Shown here in pieces: positions 46,484-55,746 of a stretch of DNA of 64,000 nucleotides (positions are counted from its first letter, which is position 1; every line of letters begins with the position of its first letter). Both the position numbers and the translations under genes were made by a program. The stretch is taken from positions 124,001 to 188,000 of the forward strand of contig NZ_OY288124.1 in NCBI RefSeq assembly GCF_958439165.1, read 5' to 3'. The notes below the pieces were generated by a model, which was given only the letters and a program-made list of their open reading frames with translations, was not told the origin of the DNA and did not search any database. This DNA is from an uncultured Hydrogenophaga sp. Its GTDB lineage: Bacteria; Pseudomonadota; Gammaproteobacteria; Burkholderiales; Burkholderiaceae_C.

Positions 46484-47611
46484 GTGAAAGTGCTGATCAC
46501 CGGAGCCCACGGTTTCGTGGGCCGCAATCTGGCGGTGCGGATCGGGGAGCGATCCGGCTGGCAAGTGCTGGCCATCGGGCGCAGCGACTCTCCGGAAGCG
46601 CTGGTGGCAGCGTGCGGGCAGGCCGACGCGGTCATCCACCTGGCCGGCGCGAACCGGCCGGTCGATCCTGCCGACTTCATGACCCACAACCGCGATGCCA
46701 CGCAGCGCCTGTGCGATGCACTGGCCGACCGGGCGGCGCGCACCGGCCAACGGCCGCCCGTCATCTACGCCTCGTCGACGCAGGCAGCGCTGGACAACCC
46801 CTACGGAGCCTCGAAACGGGCGGCCGAGGATGCCCTCCTCGCCCTGGCCGCACAGCACGGCCACGGTGTGCATGTGTTCCGGCTGCCCAACGTGTTCGGC
46901 AAATGGTGCCGGCCGTTCTACAACTCGGCGGTGGCCACCTTCTGCCACCAGGTCGCGCGCGACCTGCCGATCGAGATCCGCGACCCGGCAGCGCCGCTGC
47001 ACCTGGTGCATGTGGACGATGTGATCGACCGCTTCCTGGCCCTGCTCGATGGCGCATCTGCCCAGCCCGACGCACAGGGCTTCGATACCGTCGGGCCGGT
47101 CTACAGCACCACCGTGGGCCATGTGGCCGACACCATCCGGTCGTTCCGGGAAAGCCGTGTCAGCGGCGTGATCGGCACGGTCGGGCACGGCCTGGGGCGC
47201 GCGCTGTACGCCACCTATGTCAGCTACCTGCCGCTCGAGGCCTTCGACTACCCGCTGGTGCGCCATGAAGACCCGCGGGGCGTGTTCGTGGAAATGCTCA
47301 AGACGCAGGACAGCGGTCAGTTCTCGTACTTCACCGCGCACCCGGGGGTCACGCGGGGTGGCCACTACCACCATGCCAAGACCGAGAAGTTCCTGGTCAT
47401 CCAGGGCCAGGCCTGTTTCCGGTTCCGCCACATGCTGACCGGCGACACCCACGAGATCCACACCGACGCGGCATCACCGCGGGTGGTGGAGACCATTCCC
47501 GGCTGGACACACGACATCACGAACACCGGCGAGCAGCTCATGGTGGTGATGCTGTGGGCCAATGAAATCTTTGATCGCCAACGCCCCGACACGATCGCGG
47601 CACCCCTGTGA
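46484..47611 (+). CDS. fnlB: Bifunctional UDP-sugar 3-epimerase/reductase (FnlB/WbjC/CapF)
   Basis: Second step to UDP-L-FucNAc. 375 residues from GTG 46484: an N-terminal SDR domain (VLITGAHGFVGRNLAVRIG, about 3-21; YGASKRAAED) and a C-terminal cupin (about 245-375) with metal-type GGHYHHAKTEKFLV. The CapF two-domain form is complete. Seven bases separate it from fnlC. Confidence 0.9.
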   Translation: MKVLITGAHGFVGRNLAVRIGERSGWQVLAIGRSDSPEALVAACGQADAVIHLAGANRPVDPADFMTHNRDATQRLCDALADRAARTGQRPPVIYASSTQAALDNPYGASKRAAEDALLALAAQHGHGVHVFRLPNVFGKWCRPFYNSAVATFCHQVARDLPIEIRDPAAPLHLVHVDDVIDRFLALLDGASAQPDAQGFDTVGPVYSTTVGHVADTIRSFRESRVSGVIGTVGHGLGRALYATYVSYLPLEAFDYPLVRHEDPRGVFVEMLKTQDSGQFSYFTAHPGVTRGGHYHHAKTEKFLVIQGQACFRFRHMLTGDTHEIHTDAASPRVVETIPGWTHDITNTGEQLMVVMLWANEIFDRQRPDTIAAPL

Positions 47612-47618
47612 GGCACCC

Positions 47619-48755
47619 GTGAAGAAACTGCATGTCATGACCGTCGTGGGCACCCGCCCGGAGATCATCCGCCTGTCGCGGGTGATGGCGCGGCTCGACG
47701 AACACTGCCAGCACGAGATCGTGCACACCGGTCAGAACTACGACTACGAGCTCAACCAGATCTTTTTCGACGATCTGGGTATCCGCAAGCCGGACCACTT
47801 TCTGGAAGCTGCCGGCGGCACGGCGGCGGAAACCATCGGCAACATCATCGGCCGCATGGACGGCCTGCTGGCCGAGCGGCGTCCGGAGGCCTTGCTGATC
47901 CTCGGCGACACCAACAGCTGCCTCTCGGTCATCCCGGCCAAACGGCGCAAGATCCCCGTGTTCCACATGGAAGCCGGCAACCGCTGCTTCGACATGCGGG
48001 TGCCTGAAGAAATCAACCGGCGCATCGTCGACCACACGGCCGATGTGAACCTGACCTACAGCGACATTGCCCGCGAATACCTCCTGCGCGAGGGTCTGCC
48101 GCCCGATCTGGTGATCAAGACCGGCAGCCCCATGGCCGAGGTGCTGGCCCATTACCGCCCCCGCATCGAAGCCTCCGATGTGCTGAGCCGGCTGGGGCTC
48201 CAGCCCGGCGGCTATTTCCTGGTGAGCGCGCACCGGGAGGAAAACGTCGACAGCGACACCCGGTTCGGGGCGCTGGTGCATCTGCTCAACGGCGTCGCAA
48301 GGGAATACAAGCTGCCGGTCGTCGTGTCCACACACCCCAGAACGCAGAAACGGGTGGACGCCACGGGTGCCACATTCGAACCCGAGGTGCGGCTGCTCAA
48401 ACCGCTCGGGTTCTCGGACTACAACCATCTGCAGATGCACGCCAGGGCGGTGTTGTCGGACAGCGGCACCATCACGGAAGAATCGTCGATCCTGAACTTC
48501 CCGGCTCTCAACATCCGCGAAGCGCATGAACGCCCGGAGGGCATGGAAGAGGCGTCGGTGATGATGGTCGGGCAGTCGCTGGAACGGACCCTGCAGGCAC
48601 TGGCCATTCTGGAACAGCAGCCCCGTGGCTCCGAGCGCCTGCTGCGCCAGGTGGCCGACTACAGCATGCCCAATGTGTCCGACAAGGTCTGCCGCATCAT
48701 CCACAGCTACACCGACTATGTGAACCGGGTGGTCTGGAAGCGTTACGACGGCTGA
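47619..48755 (+). CDS. fnlC: UDP-N-acetyl sugar 2-epimerase (FnlC/WbjD/CapG)
   Basis: Non-hydrolysing 2-epimerase giving UDP-L-FucNAc. 378 residues from GTG 47619, MKKLHVMTVVGTRPEIIRLSRVM, with HTGQNYDYELNQIFFDDLGI, GDTNS and ESSILNFPALNIREAHERPEG. The context after fnlAB marks it as FnlC, not WecB, which it also resembles. Confidence 0.9.
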   Translation: MKKLHVMTVVGTRPEIIRLSRVMARLDEHCQHEIVHTGQNYDYELNQIFFDDLGIRKPDHFLEAAGGTAAETIGNIIGRMDGLLAERRPEALLILGDTNSCLSVIPAKRRKIPVFHMEAGNRCFDMRVPEEINRRIVDHTADVNLTYSDIAREYLLREGLPPDLVIKTGSPMAEVLAHYRPRIEASDVLSRLGLQPGGYFLVSAHREENVDSDTRFGALVHLLNGVAREYKLPVVVSTHPRTQKRVDATGATFEPEVRLLKPLGFSDYNHLQMHARAVLSDSGTITEESSILNFPALNIREAHERPEGMEEASVMMVGQSLERTLQALAILEQQPRGSERLLRQVADYSMPNVSDKVCRIIHSYTDYVNRVVWKRYDG

Positions 48756-48758
48756 ACC

Positions 48759-50012
48759 GTGAACATCCTGGTCGTCAGCCAATACTTCTGGCCCGAGAAC
48801 TTTCGCATCAACGACCTGGTGCGGGAGTGGACGGCACAGGGGCACGAGGTCACGGTCCTGACCGGCCGGCCCAACTACCCCGGAGGTCAGGTGTTTGCCG
48901 AATACCTGCGGGACCCTGCCAGTTTCGAACGCTTTGAGGGCGCGCCAGTTCACCGGGTACCGATGCTGGCAAGGGCGAGCGGTTCGCTGCGCCTGATGCT
49001 CAACTACGCCAGCTTCGCCTTGAGCGCCTGTGTGGTCGGACCCTGGAAGCTGCGGGGCAGCCGCCCCGACGTGATCTTCGTGTTCGAGCCCTCGCCGGTG
49101 ACGGTGGGCCTGCCGGCCGTGCTGCTCGGGCGCCTCAAGCGCTGCCCGGTGGTGTTCTGGGCCCTGGACCTGTGGCCGGAAACGCTCGCTGCCGTCGGGG
49201 TGGTCCGCAACCCCAGGGCATTGGCAGCGGTCGGGCTGCTGGTGCGTTTCATCTACAACCGGTGCACGCTGGTGCTGGGCCAGTCCCGCTCGTTTCTGCC
49301 CAGCATGGCCAGGTACTGCGACGACGCTGCCAAGGTCCGCTACTTCCCGAGCTGGGCAGAGGATGTGTTTCAGGACCGTTCACCGGTGCCCGCATCGGAG
49401 ATCCCGCCGGCACCGGGCAGCTTCGATGTGCTGTTTGCCGGCAATGTCGGTGATGCACAGGACTTCCCCGCCATCCTGGACGCGGCAGAGCGCCTGAAGC
49501 ACCGCGACGACATCCGCTGGCTGATCGTGGGCGACGGTCGCCGGTCGGCCTGGGTCGAGGCCCAGGTGAAGGAGCGCGGCTTGGGTGAGCGGGTTCTGCT
49601 GCTGGGACGTTTTCCCGTGGAGCGCATGCCGTCCTTCTATGTGCAGGCAGATGCACTGCTGGTCAGCCTCAAGAAGGACCCCACCTTCAGCATGACGATT
49701 CCGGGCAAGGTGCAGTCCTACCTGCTGGCGGGCCGGCCGATTGTCGGGATGCTGGATGGCGAAGGGGCCGACGTGATCCAGCGGGCGCAGGCGGGCATGG
49801 TGTGCCCGGCGGGCGACGGTGCGGCGCTGGCCGCCACCGTCGAACGGCTGGCAGCGCTGCCGGCCGAAACGCGTGACCACATGGGCGCCCATGGACAGGC
49901 GTATGCCCGGGCGGAGTTCGACCGCAGCACGCAAGTGAATCGGCTGCTGTCCCTGCTGGAGGAAGCGCGGCAGCTCCATCGACAGCCCGCTGACGGGAAG
50001 GTGAACGCATGA
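48759..50012 (+). CDS. wbuB: Family GT4 glycosyltransferase, WbuB-like (FucNAc transferase)
   Basis: 417-residue GT-B fold enzyme starting MNILVVSQYFWPENFRINDLVREW (GTG), with the NYPGGQVFAEY loop and the DALLVSLKKDPTFSMTIPGKVQSYLLAGRPIVG acceptor/donor motif (EX7E region). WbuB homologues transfer L-FucNAc, and the fnlABC genes are immediately upstream, which supports that donor. It overlaps the next gene (ATGA). Confidence 0.85.
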   Translation: MNILVVSQYFWPENFRINDLVREWTAQGHEVTVLTGRPNYPGGQVFAEYLRDPASFERFEGAPVHRVPMLARASGSLRLMLNYASFALSACVVGPWKLRGSRPDVIFVFEPSPVTVGLPAVLLGRLKRCPVVFWALDLWPETLAAVGVVRNPRALAAVGLLVRFIYNRCTLVLGQSRSFLPSMARYCDDAAKVRYFPSWAEDVFQDRSPVPASEIPPAPGSFDVLFAGNVGDAQDFPAILDAAERLKHRDDIRWLIVGDGRRSAWVEAQVKERGLGERVLLLGRFPVERMPSFYVQADALLVSLKKDPTFSMTIPGKVQSYLLAGRPIVGMLDGEGADVIQRAQAGMVCPAGDGAALAATVERLAALPAETRDHMGAHGQAYARAEFDRSTQVNRLLSLLEEARQLHRQPADGKVNA

Positions 50013-50956
50013 GCTGGCTCATCACGGGCGGCACCGGCTTCGTGGGTCAGGCCCTGACACGACGCGCGCTGGCCGAGGGCAAGGACGTGCGCCTGGCGCT
50101 CCGCCGACCATTCGAACAGGGTGCTGCACAAGGTCTGATGGTCGGTCAGATCGACAGCCAGACCGCATGGCAAGGTGCACTGGAAGGCGTGGACACCATC
50201 TTCCACCTGGCGGCGCGCGTGCACGTCATGAACGAGACGGCCACCGATCCGCTCACCGCGTTTCGCGCCGTCAACACCGCGGGCACGCTGAACCTGGCAC
50301 GCCAGGCCGCAGCTGCCGGCGTCCGGCGGCTGGTGTTCCTGAGTTCGATCAAGGTCAACGGAGAGCACACGGCACCGGGTCGCCCCTTTGCAGCCAACCT
50401 GCCTGGCAGGCCGGAGGACCCCTATGGGCAATCCAAGTGGGAAGCCGAGCAGGGCCTGCAGGGTCTGGCCCGGGAAACCGGGCTGGAGGTGGTGGTCGTC
50501 CGCCCACCCCTGGTGTACGGGCCAGGGGTCAGGGCCAACTTCGCCGCCCTGATCCGAGCCGTGCACCGTGGCTGGCCTTTGCCCCTGGCCAGCGTGACCG
50601 GCAACCGCCGAAGCCTGGTGGCGCTGGACAACCTGGTGGATCTGCTCGTGACCTGCGCCGACCATCCAGCGGCTGCCCAGCAGACCTTTCTGGTCAGCGA
50701 CGGTGACGATCTTTCGACTGCCGAGCTGCTGCTGCGCATGGCCAGTGCCCTGGGCCGGTCGCCCCGGCTGCTGCCCTTCCCACCCGCGCTGTTGCGGCTG
50801 GGGGCCGCCACACTGGGGCGTCAGGCTGTCGTCCAGCGACTCCTGGACAATCTGCAGGTCGACATCACCCACACGCGCCAGACCCTCGGCTGGCAGCCTC
50901 CCATCACCGTCGACGAAGGCCTGCGCCGCACCGTGGCCGGGCTCCGCACCCCATGA
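50009..50956 (+). CDS. SDR-family 4-keto-sugar reductase (WbpV/WreQ-like)
   Basis: 315-residue extended SDR with GGTGFVGQAL (6-15) and Tyr139/Lys143 (YGQSK). It lies with a small phosphoglycosyl transferase and a WbpM-type dehydratase. In Rhizobium etli and P. aeruginosa O-antigen loci that trio makes UDP-D-QuiNAc (dehydration, then 4-keto reduction) and loads it on undecaprenyl phosphate. The reductase role is inferred from context. Confidence 0.8.
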   Translation: MSWLITGGTGFVGQALTRRALAEGKDVRLALRRPFEQGAAQGLMVGQIDSQTAWQGALEGVDTIFHLAARVHVMNETATDPLTAFRAVNTAGTLNLARQAAAAGVRRLVFLSSIKVNGEHTAPGRPFAANLPGRPEDPYGQSKWEAEQGLQGLARETGLEVVVVRPPLVYGPGVRANFAALIRAVHRGWPLPLASVTGNRRSLVALDNLVDLLVTCADHPAAAQQTFLVSDGDDLSTAELLLRMASALGRSPRLLPFPPALLRLGAATLGRQAVVQRLLDNLQVDITHTRQTLGWQPPITVDEGLRRTVAGLRTP

Positions 50957-51513
50957 AACGCCTGTTTGACCTCGCCCTGGCCCTGCCGGCCGCCCTGATC
51001 CTGGCGCTGCCCATCGCGCTGGTGGCGCTGGCCGTGCGGCTGACTTCTCCCGGCCCGGCGCTCTACTGGAGCGACCGCGTCGGCCGCCACAACCGCATCT
51101 TCCGCATGCCCAAGTTCCGCAGCATGCGCAGCGACACGCCGGCCGTGGCGACCCACCTGCTGGAGAACCCGGAGCAATGGCTCACCCCCATCGGGCCGTT
51201 CCTGCGCAGGAGCAGCCTGGACGAGCTGCCCCAGCTCTGGAGCATCCTGCGCGGCGACATGAGCTTCGTCGGTCCGCGGCCAGCCCTCTTCAACCAGGAC
51301 GACCTGATCGGTCTGCGCACCGAGGCCGGCGTGCACGAGCTGGTCCCGGGCCTCACCGGCTGGGCGCAGGTGAACGGGCGCGACGAGATCCCCATTCCCC
51401 AGAAGGTGGCACTGGATGCGGAATACCTGCGCCGCCGCAGCCTGGCCCTGGATGTCAACATCCTGTGGCTCACTGCCATCAAGGTGCTGCGCCGCGACGG
51501 CGTGAGCCACTGA
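50953..51513 (+). CDS. Small phosphoglycosyl transferase (initiating enzyme)
   Basis: 186-residue monotopic PGT of the PglC/WcaJ catalytic-domain type that starts the repeat unit by moving a sugar phosphate to undecaprenyl phosphate. N-terminal re-entrant helix LFDLALALPAALILALPIALVALAVRL (4-30), KFRSMRSDT, the catalytic Asp90/Glu91 dyad (SLDELPQ) and GPRPAL are present. It is the minimal form, lacking the N-terminal domain of WcaJ/WbaP. Overlaps the SDR gene by four bases. Confidence 0.88.
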   Translation: MKRLFDLALALPAALILALPIALVALAVRLTSPGPALYWSDRVGRHNRIFRMPKFRSMRSDTPAVATHLLENPEQWLTPIGPFLRRSSLDELPQLWSILRGDMSFVGPRPALFNQDDLIGLRTEAGVHELVPGLTGWAQVNGRDEIPIPQKVALDAEYLRRRSLALDVNILWLTAIKVLRRDGVSH

Positions 51514-51525
51514 AGGCACGCCGGC

Positions 51526-53481
51526 ATGAACCACCACCCCGACACCTCTTTCACTGCGGCCACGCTGCTGGATCTGCCACGCCCGGTCAAGCGTCTGCTG
51601 GCCGTGCTGGTCGACGCCTCGCTCTGCACGCTGGCCGTGTGGGTGGCGCTCTACCTCCGGCTGGAAGTCTGGTTGCGGCTGGAGGGCGTCTACCTGTGGC
51701 CGGTGGCGGTGTCCATCGTGCTGGCCATCCCGCTGTTCGTGCGCTGTGGTCTGTACCGCGCCATCTTCCGGTACGCCGGGTGGAACGCCACCGTCGCCCT
51801 GGCCCAGGCCATGGTCCTGTACGGACTGTTCTATGCCACCGTGTTCACGCTGATCGGCATTCAGGGCGTTCCGCGTTCGGTCGGGCTGGTGCAGCCGTTG
51901 CTGCTGCTGGTGTTCGTGGGCGTGAGCCGACTGGCCATCCGCCTGTGGCTGGGTGGCCTGTACCGCCACCTGCTGGCCGAGAAGGCACGGCCAGGCGTTC
52001 TGATATACGGTGCTGGCGAAGCCGGGCGCCAGCTCGCCGCCGCGCTGGCCCGCAGCACCGAGTACCGGCTGGTGGGCTTCGTCGACGACGACCCCCGCCT
52101 GCAAGGTCGCAGCCTGGATGGGCGCGACGTGCACAGCCCGGTCGATCTCGATGGCGTGATCACCCGCGACGGCGTGAACGATGTCCTGCTGGCCTTGCCC
52201 TCCGTCGATCCGGTGCGGCGGCGCCAGATCGTCGAGCAGCTGCGCGCCCATCCGGTGCATGTGCGGACGTTGCCTGGCGTGTCCGACCTGGCTTCCGGCC
52301 GGGTGAGCCTGAGCGACCTGCGCGAGCTCGACATCGAAGACCTGCTCGGCCGCGCGCCTGTCAGCCCAGACCCGGCCTTGATGGGTCAGCTGATCACGGA
52401 TCATGTGGTGGCCGTCACCGGTGCTGGCGGCAGCATTGGCAGCGAGCTGTGCCGCCAGATCGTGCTGCAGCGCCCCACCACCCTGCTGCTGATCGAGCAG
52501 AGCGAGTTCGCGCTGTACGCCATCCACCAGGAACTGCAGGCGCTGGTGCAACGCGCCGTCTCCGGGGTGGAGCTGGTGCCGTTGCTGGCCTCGGTGACCG
52601 ACCGCCCGCGCATGGACGCCATCCTGCAGTCGTGGAAGCCCCATACGCTGTACCACGCAGCGGCGTACAAGCACGTGCCGCTGGTGGAGCACAACCCGGT
52701 GCAGGGCATCCGCAACAACGTGTGGGGGACCTGGTGGTGTGCCGAGGCGGCCCGCGATGCCGGGGTCAGCCACTTCGTGCTGATCAGCACCGACAAGGCT
52801 GTGCGGCCCACCAACATCATGGGCGCCAGCAAGCGGCTGGCAGAAATGGCGCTGCAGGCCATGGACAGCGAGGGTGACAACGACCGCACCCGCTTCTGCA
52901 TGGTGCGTTTCGGCAACGTGCTGGGCTCCAGCGGTTCGGTGGTGCCGCTGTTCCGGCAGCAGATCGAGTCGGGCGGTCCGATCACCTTGACCCACCCCGA
53001 CATCACCCGCTACTTCATGACCATTCCGGAAGCCGCCCAGCTGGTGATGCAGGCCGGCGCCATGGCCCAGGGCGGCGAGGTGTTCGTGCTCGACATGGGC
53101 GAGCCGGTGCGCATCATCGATCTGGCACACCGGATGGTGGCGCTATCGGGCCGTACGGTGAAGTCGGCGGAACAACCGGACGGTGACATCGCCATCGAGA
53201 TCACCGGCCTGCGTCCCGGGGAGAAGCTCTACGAGGAGCTGCTGATCGGCGACGATCCGCAGCCCACGCCACACCCACGGATCATGAAGGCGCATGAGGC
53301 CCGGCTGGCGCCCGCCGAACTCCGAGTAGCCTTCCAGCGGCTGGATGCCGCCATGGAAGCCGGCGATCTGGCGGATGTGCGGGAGATGCTGCAGACCCTG
53401 GTGCAGGGGTATCAGCCGGAGACCGACATCGTCGACTGGCTGCATCTGCAGAAAAAAAAGCCACCTCGCGGTGGCTTGTAG
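51526..53481 (+). CDS. wbpM: WbpM-type UDP-GlcNAc C6 dehydratase
   Basis: Membrane-bound dehydratase giving a 4-keto-6-deoxy sugar, the presumed substrate of the SDR above. 651 residues: four N-terminal helices (about 20-145), a first Rossmann-like domain (GAGEAGRQLA), then the catalytic SDR domain (VTGAGGSIGSELCRQI; about 297-312) with the SMK-type triad, Met replacing Tyr (STDKAVRPTNIMGASK, about 419-436). Its last codons (KKKPPRGGL) double as a terminator hairpin of the opposite strand. It ends the locus. Confidence 0.92.
   Translation: MNHHPDTSFTAATLLDLPRPVKRLLAVLVDASLCTLAVWVALYLRLEVWLRLEGVYLWPVAVSIVLAIPLFVRCGLYRAIFRYAGWNATVALAQAMVLYGLFYATVFTLIGIQGVPRSVGLVQPLLLLVFVGVSRLAIRLWLGGLYRHLLAEKARPGVLIYGAGEAGRQLAAALARSTEYRLVGFVDDDPRLQGRSLDGRDVHSPVDLDGVITRDGVNDVLLALPSVDPVRRRQIVEQLRAHPVHVRTLPGVSDLASGRVSLSDLRELDIEDLLGRAPVSPDPALMGQLITDHVVAVTGAGGSIGSELCRQIVLQRPTTLLLIEQSEFALYAIHQELQALVQRAVSGVELVPLLASVTDRPRMDAILQSWKPHTLYHAAAYKHVPLVEHNPVQGIRNNVWGTWWCAEAARDAGVSHFVLISTDKAVRPTNIMGASKRLAEMALQAMDSEGDNDRTRFCMVRFGNVLGSSGSVVPLFRQQIESGGPITLTHPDITRYFMTIPEAAQLVMQAGAMAQGGEVFVLDMGEPVRIIDLAHRMVALSGRTVKSAEQPDGDIAIEITGLRPGEKLYEELLIGDDPQPTPHPRIMKAHEARLAPAELRVAFQRLDAAMEAGDLADVREMLQTLVQGYQPETDIVDWLHLQKKKPPRGGL
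53452..53477 (-). terminator. Intrinsic terminator for the two-component operon, inside wbpM
   Basis: On the minus strand: AAGCCACC (53477-53470), loop, GGTGGCTT (53465-53458), then a T8 tract to 53452. It would stop transcription coming from the kinase gene, 190 bases past its stop. It lies within the last nine codons of wbpM on the other strand. A second small hairpin (GTTGG/CCAAC, 53537-53552) and a CCGGC palindrome fill the gap. Confidence 0.8.
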
Positions 53482-53666
53482 CAAGTCCCCTGAAGGACGT
53501 CGTTGGAAATCGTTGATGCACCGGCAGGCCGGAGCAGTTGGTCTGGGCCAACTTGTCAGGTTGTGTGACAGCACGGGTCGATTCTGGGGGGGCGGGCGGT
53601 TTCTGAACATCCCCAGAACGGGGGAACCTCGGCGCAGAGCACCCCGGGGGAAACCCGGTGGCTGCC

Positions 53667-54911
53667 TCAGGGCATGGGGAGTCGGACCTCGAACCGGGCA
53701 CCGCCGCCCGGCCGGTCGGTGACGTTGACCGAACCGCCATGCCGCTCGGCGATGGTTCGCACCAGCGACAGCCCCAGGCCGACACCGCCTTCGCGCTCGC
53801 TGGCTCCAGGCAGCCGGTAGAACGGCTCGAATATCCGTTCGCGCTGGTCCGCCGGAACGCCCGGGCCACGGTCGTCGATGCGCATCAGCACCTGCGGCCT
53901 GCCACGATCGGACACCGGCAACACGCTGACCTGCACTTCGGCATCGTCCGCTCCGGCCGCACGGCCGTAACGGCGCGCGTTCTCCAGCAGATTGCGCAGC
54001 AGCCGGCGCAGCAGCCGGGCATGACCCTGCACCACGAGCTCACCGCTGCCCTCGGTCATTTCCAGCGCGGCGCCGGTGCGGGCGCACTCCTCGGCGGCCA
54101 GACCGACCAGGTCCACATCTTCCTTCGGGCCCAAGGCTGCGGGATCAGCGCCGTCGCGCAGGTCGAGCCGGCTGGCCAGCAGGATCTCGTCGATCAGCTG
54201 GTCCAGCTCGTCGATGCTGCGCGAGATCTCGGCGCGCTGCGCCGCATGACCTGGGTCGTTGCCGAGCAGAGCCAGACCCATGCGGATGCGGGCCAGCGGC
54301 GAGCGCAGTTCGTGCGATGCGTTGGCCAGCAGGGCCTTGTGGGCCTGCAAGAGTGTCTGCACCCGCTCGGCCGCCGAATTGAAGCGGCCCGCCAGGTACG
54401 CCACCTCGTCCTGCCCGGTCTCGGGCAGCCGGGTGGACAGATCCCCGGAACCCCAGCGTTCCACACCCTTCTGCAAGGTCTCGAGGCGCTTGGTGAGACG
54501 GCGCACGATGGGATAGGCGCCCAGGGCCACCGCGAAGGCCACCAAGCCGAGCAGCCAGGCGAACCCGGCCGGGGTCAGCAGCCAGTCGGGTGCACGGCTG
54601 GGCGACGGCGGTCCGGTGCGGTTCGGGCGCGGCAGCAGGACGTACAGGGTCTGACCGTCGTTCATGCGCACCTCGAACTGCCAGCCTTCGCCGGGAATGC
54701 GCACCGCACGGGTGGGTGCATCGCCCAGCACGGCACCGCTGCCATCGCGAACGATCACGGTGCGGGTGACCCTGGCCTCGCGCTCGGCACGGTCCTTCTC
54801 CAGGGCCTGCTGCCACAACCAGCCCACCACCAGGGTGAGCACGGTGACGGCCGCCACCACGGCCAGCCAGATGCGCAGGTAGAGGCGTTGACCGAACACG
54901 GAGAAGCTCAT
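53667..54911 (-). CDS. Sensor histidine kinase (RstB/CpxA-like)
   Basis: Inner-membrane kinase, 414 residues. Helix 1 about 12-34, periplasmic domain about 35-112, helix 2 about 113-135, HAMP, then His200 in ASHELRSPLARIRMGL, N311 in NLLENARRYG, and DRGPGVP, FEPFYRLPGASE and GLGLSLVR. It lies nine bases downstream of its response regulator, in the regulator-first order. The signal is not evident. Confidence 0.9.
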   Translation of the reverse strand: MSFSVFGQRLYLRIWLAVVAAVTVLTLVVGWLWQQALEKDRAEREARVTRTVIVRDGSGAVLGDAPTRAVRIPGEGWQFEVRMNDGQTLYVLLPRPNRTGPPSPSRAPDWLLTPAGFAWLLGLVAFAVALGAYPIVRRLTKRLETLQKGVERWGSGDLSTRLPETGQDEVAYLAGRFNSAAERVQTLLQAHKALLANASHELRSPLARIRMGLALLGNDPGHAAQRAEISRSIDELDQLIDEILLASRLDLRDGADPAALGPKEDVDLVGLAAEECARTGAALEMTEGSGELVVQGHARLLRRLLRNLLENARRYGRAAGADDAEVQVSVLPVSDRGRPQVLMRIDDRGPGVPADQRERIFEPFYRLPGASEREGGVGLGLSLVRTIAERHGGSVNVTDRPGGGARFEVRLPMP

Positions 54912-54920
54912 GCGTCGGTC

Positions 54921-55637
54921 TCAGTCCTGCTGCTTGGCGAACACATAGCCCACGCCGCGCACGGTCAGGATGCGCTTGGGGTCCTTGCTGTCGGCCTCGA
55001 TGGCGCTGCGGATGCGGCCGATGTGCACATCGATGGAGCGGTCGAAGGCTTCCAGCTCGCGGCCACGCACGGCCTCCATGATCTGGTCGCGGGTGAGCAC
55101 GCGGCCAGCCCGTTCGGCCATGGCCACCAGCAGGTCGAACTGGTAGGAGGTGAGTTCACAGGGCTGATCGGCCACGGTGACGGTGCGGGCGTCGCGATCG
55201 ATCTCCAGCGACCCGAAACGCATGATCGGCGTGACCCGGGTGGCCGCACCGGCACCGGGCTCGCCGCGGCGGCGCAGCACGGCGCGCACCCGCGCCAGCA
55301 ACTCGCGCGGCTCGAAGGGCTTGGGCAGGTAGTCGTCGGCACCGATCTCCAGGCCGATGATGCGGTCCATCGGGTCGCCCTTGGCGGTGAGCATCAGCAC
55401 CGGTGTGCGGGCCAGCTCGTCAGGCAGGGCACGGATGCGCCGGCAGACCTCCAGGCCGTCGATGCCCGGCATCATCAGGTCCAGGATCACCATCTGGGGG
55501 TGCAGCAGGCGCAGCTGCTCGAGGCCTTGCTCCCCGTCGGGCGCATGCGCCACCTCGAAACCGGACTGGCCCAGGTACTCGGCCACCATCTGGGCGAGGC
55601 GGCGGTCGTCTTCGATCATCAGCAGGCGGGGGGTCAT
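54921..55637 (-). CDS. OmpR-family response regulator
   Basis: 238-residue DNA-binding regulator: receiver with acidic pocket Glu9/Asp10/Asp11, phospho-acceptor Asp53 (ILDLMMPGIDG) and Lys106 (LPKPFEPREL), then a winged-helix C-terminal domain (ELTSYQFDLLVAMAERAGRVLTRDQIMEAVRGRELEAFDRSIDVHIGRIR). It is transcribed with the kinase. RstA/CpxR-like by shape; targets are unknown. Confidence 0.92.
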   Translation of the reverse strand: MTPRLLMIEDDRRLAQMVAEYLGQSGFEVAHAPDGEQGLEQLRLLHPQMVILDLMMPGIDGLEVCRRIRALPDELARTPVLMLTAKGDPMDRIIGLEIGADDYLPKPFEPRELLARVRAVLRRRGEPGAGAATRVTPIMRFGSLEIDRDARTVTVADQPCELTSYQFDLLVAMAERAGRVLTRDQIMEAVRGRELEAFDRSIDVHIGRIRSAIEADSKDPKRILTVRGVGYVFAKQQD

Positions 55638-55746
55638 GCGGTTCTCGGGTGCAGAAGGAGATGGGGAGGCTGCATGCTGGCGGCAGCGGATGAAGCTGCG
55701 CTGCGCATGGCGTGAAGATTTGTAAACCCGGGGTGCGCTGCCGCGG

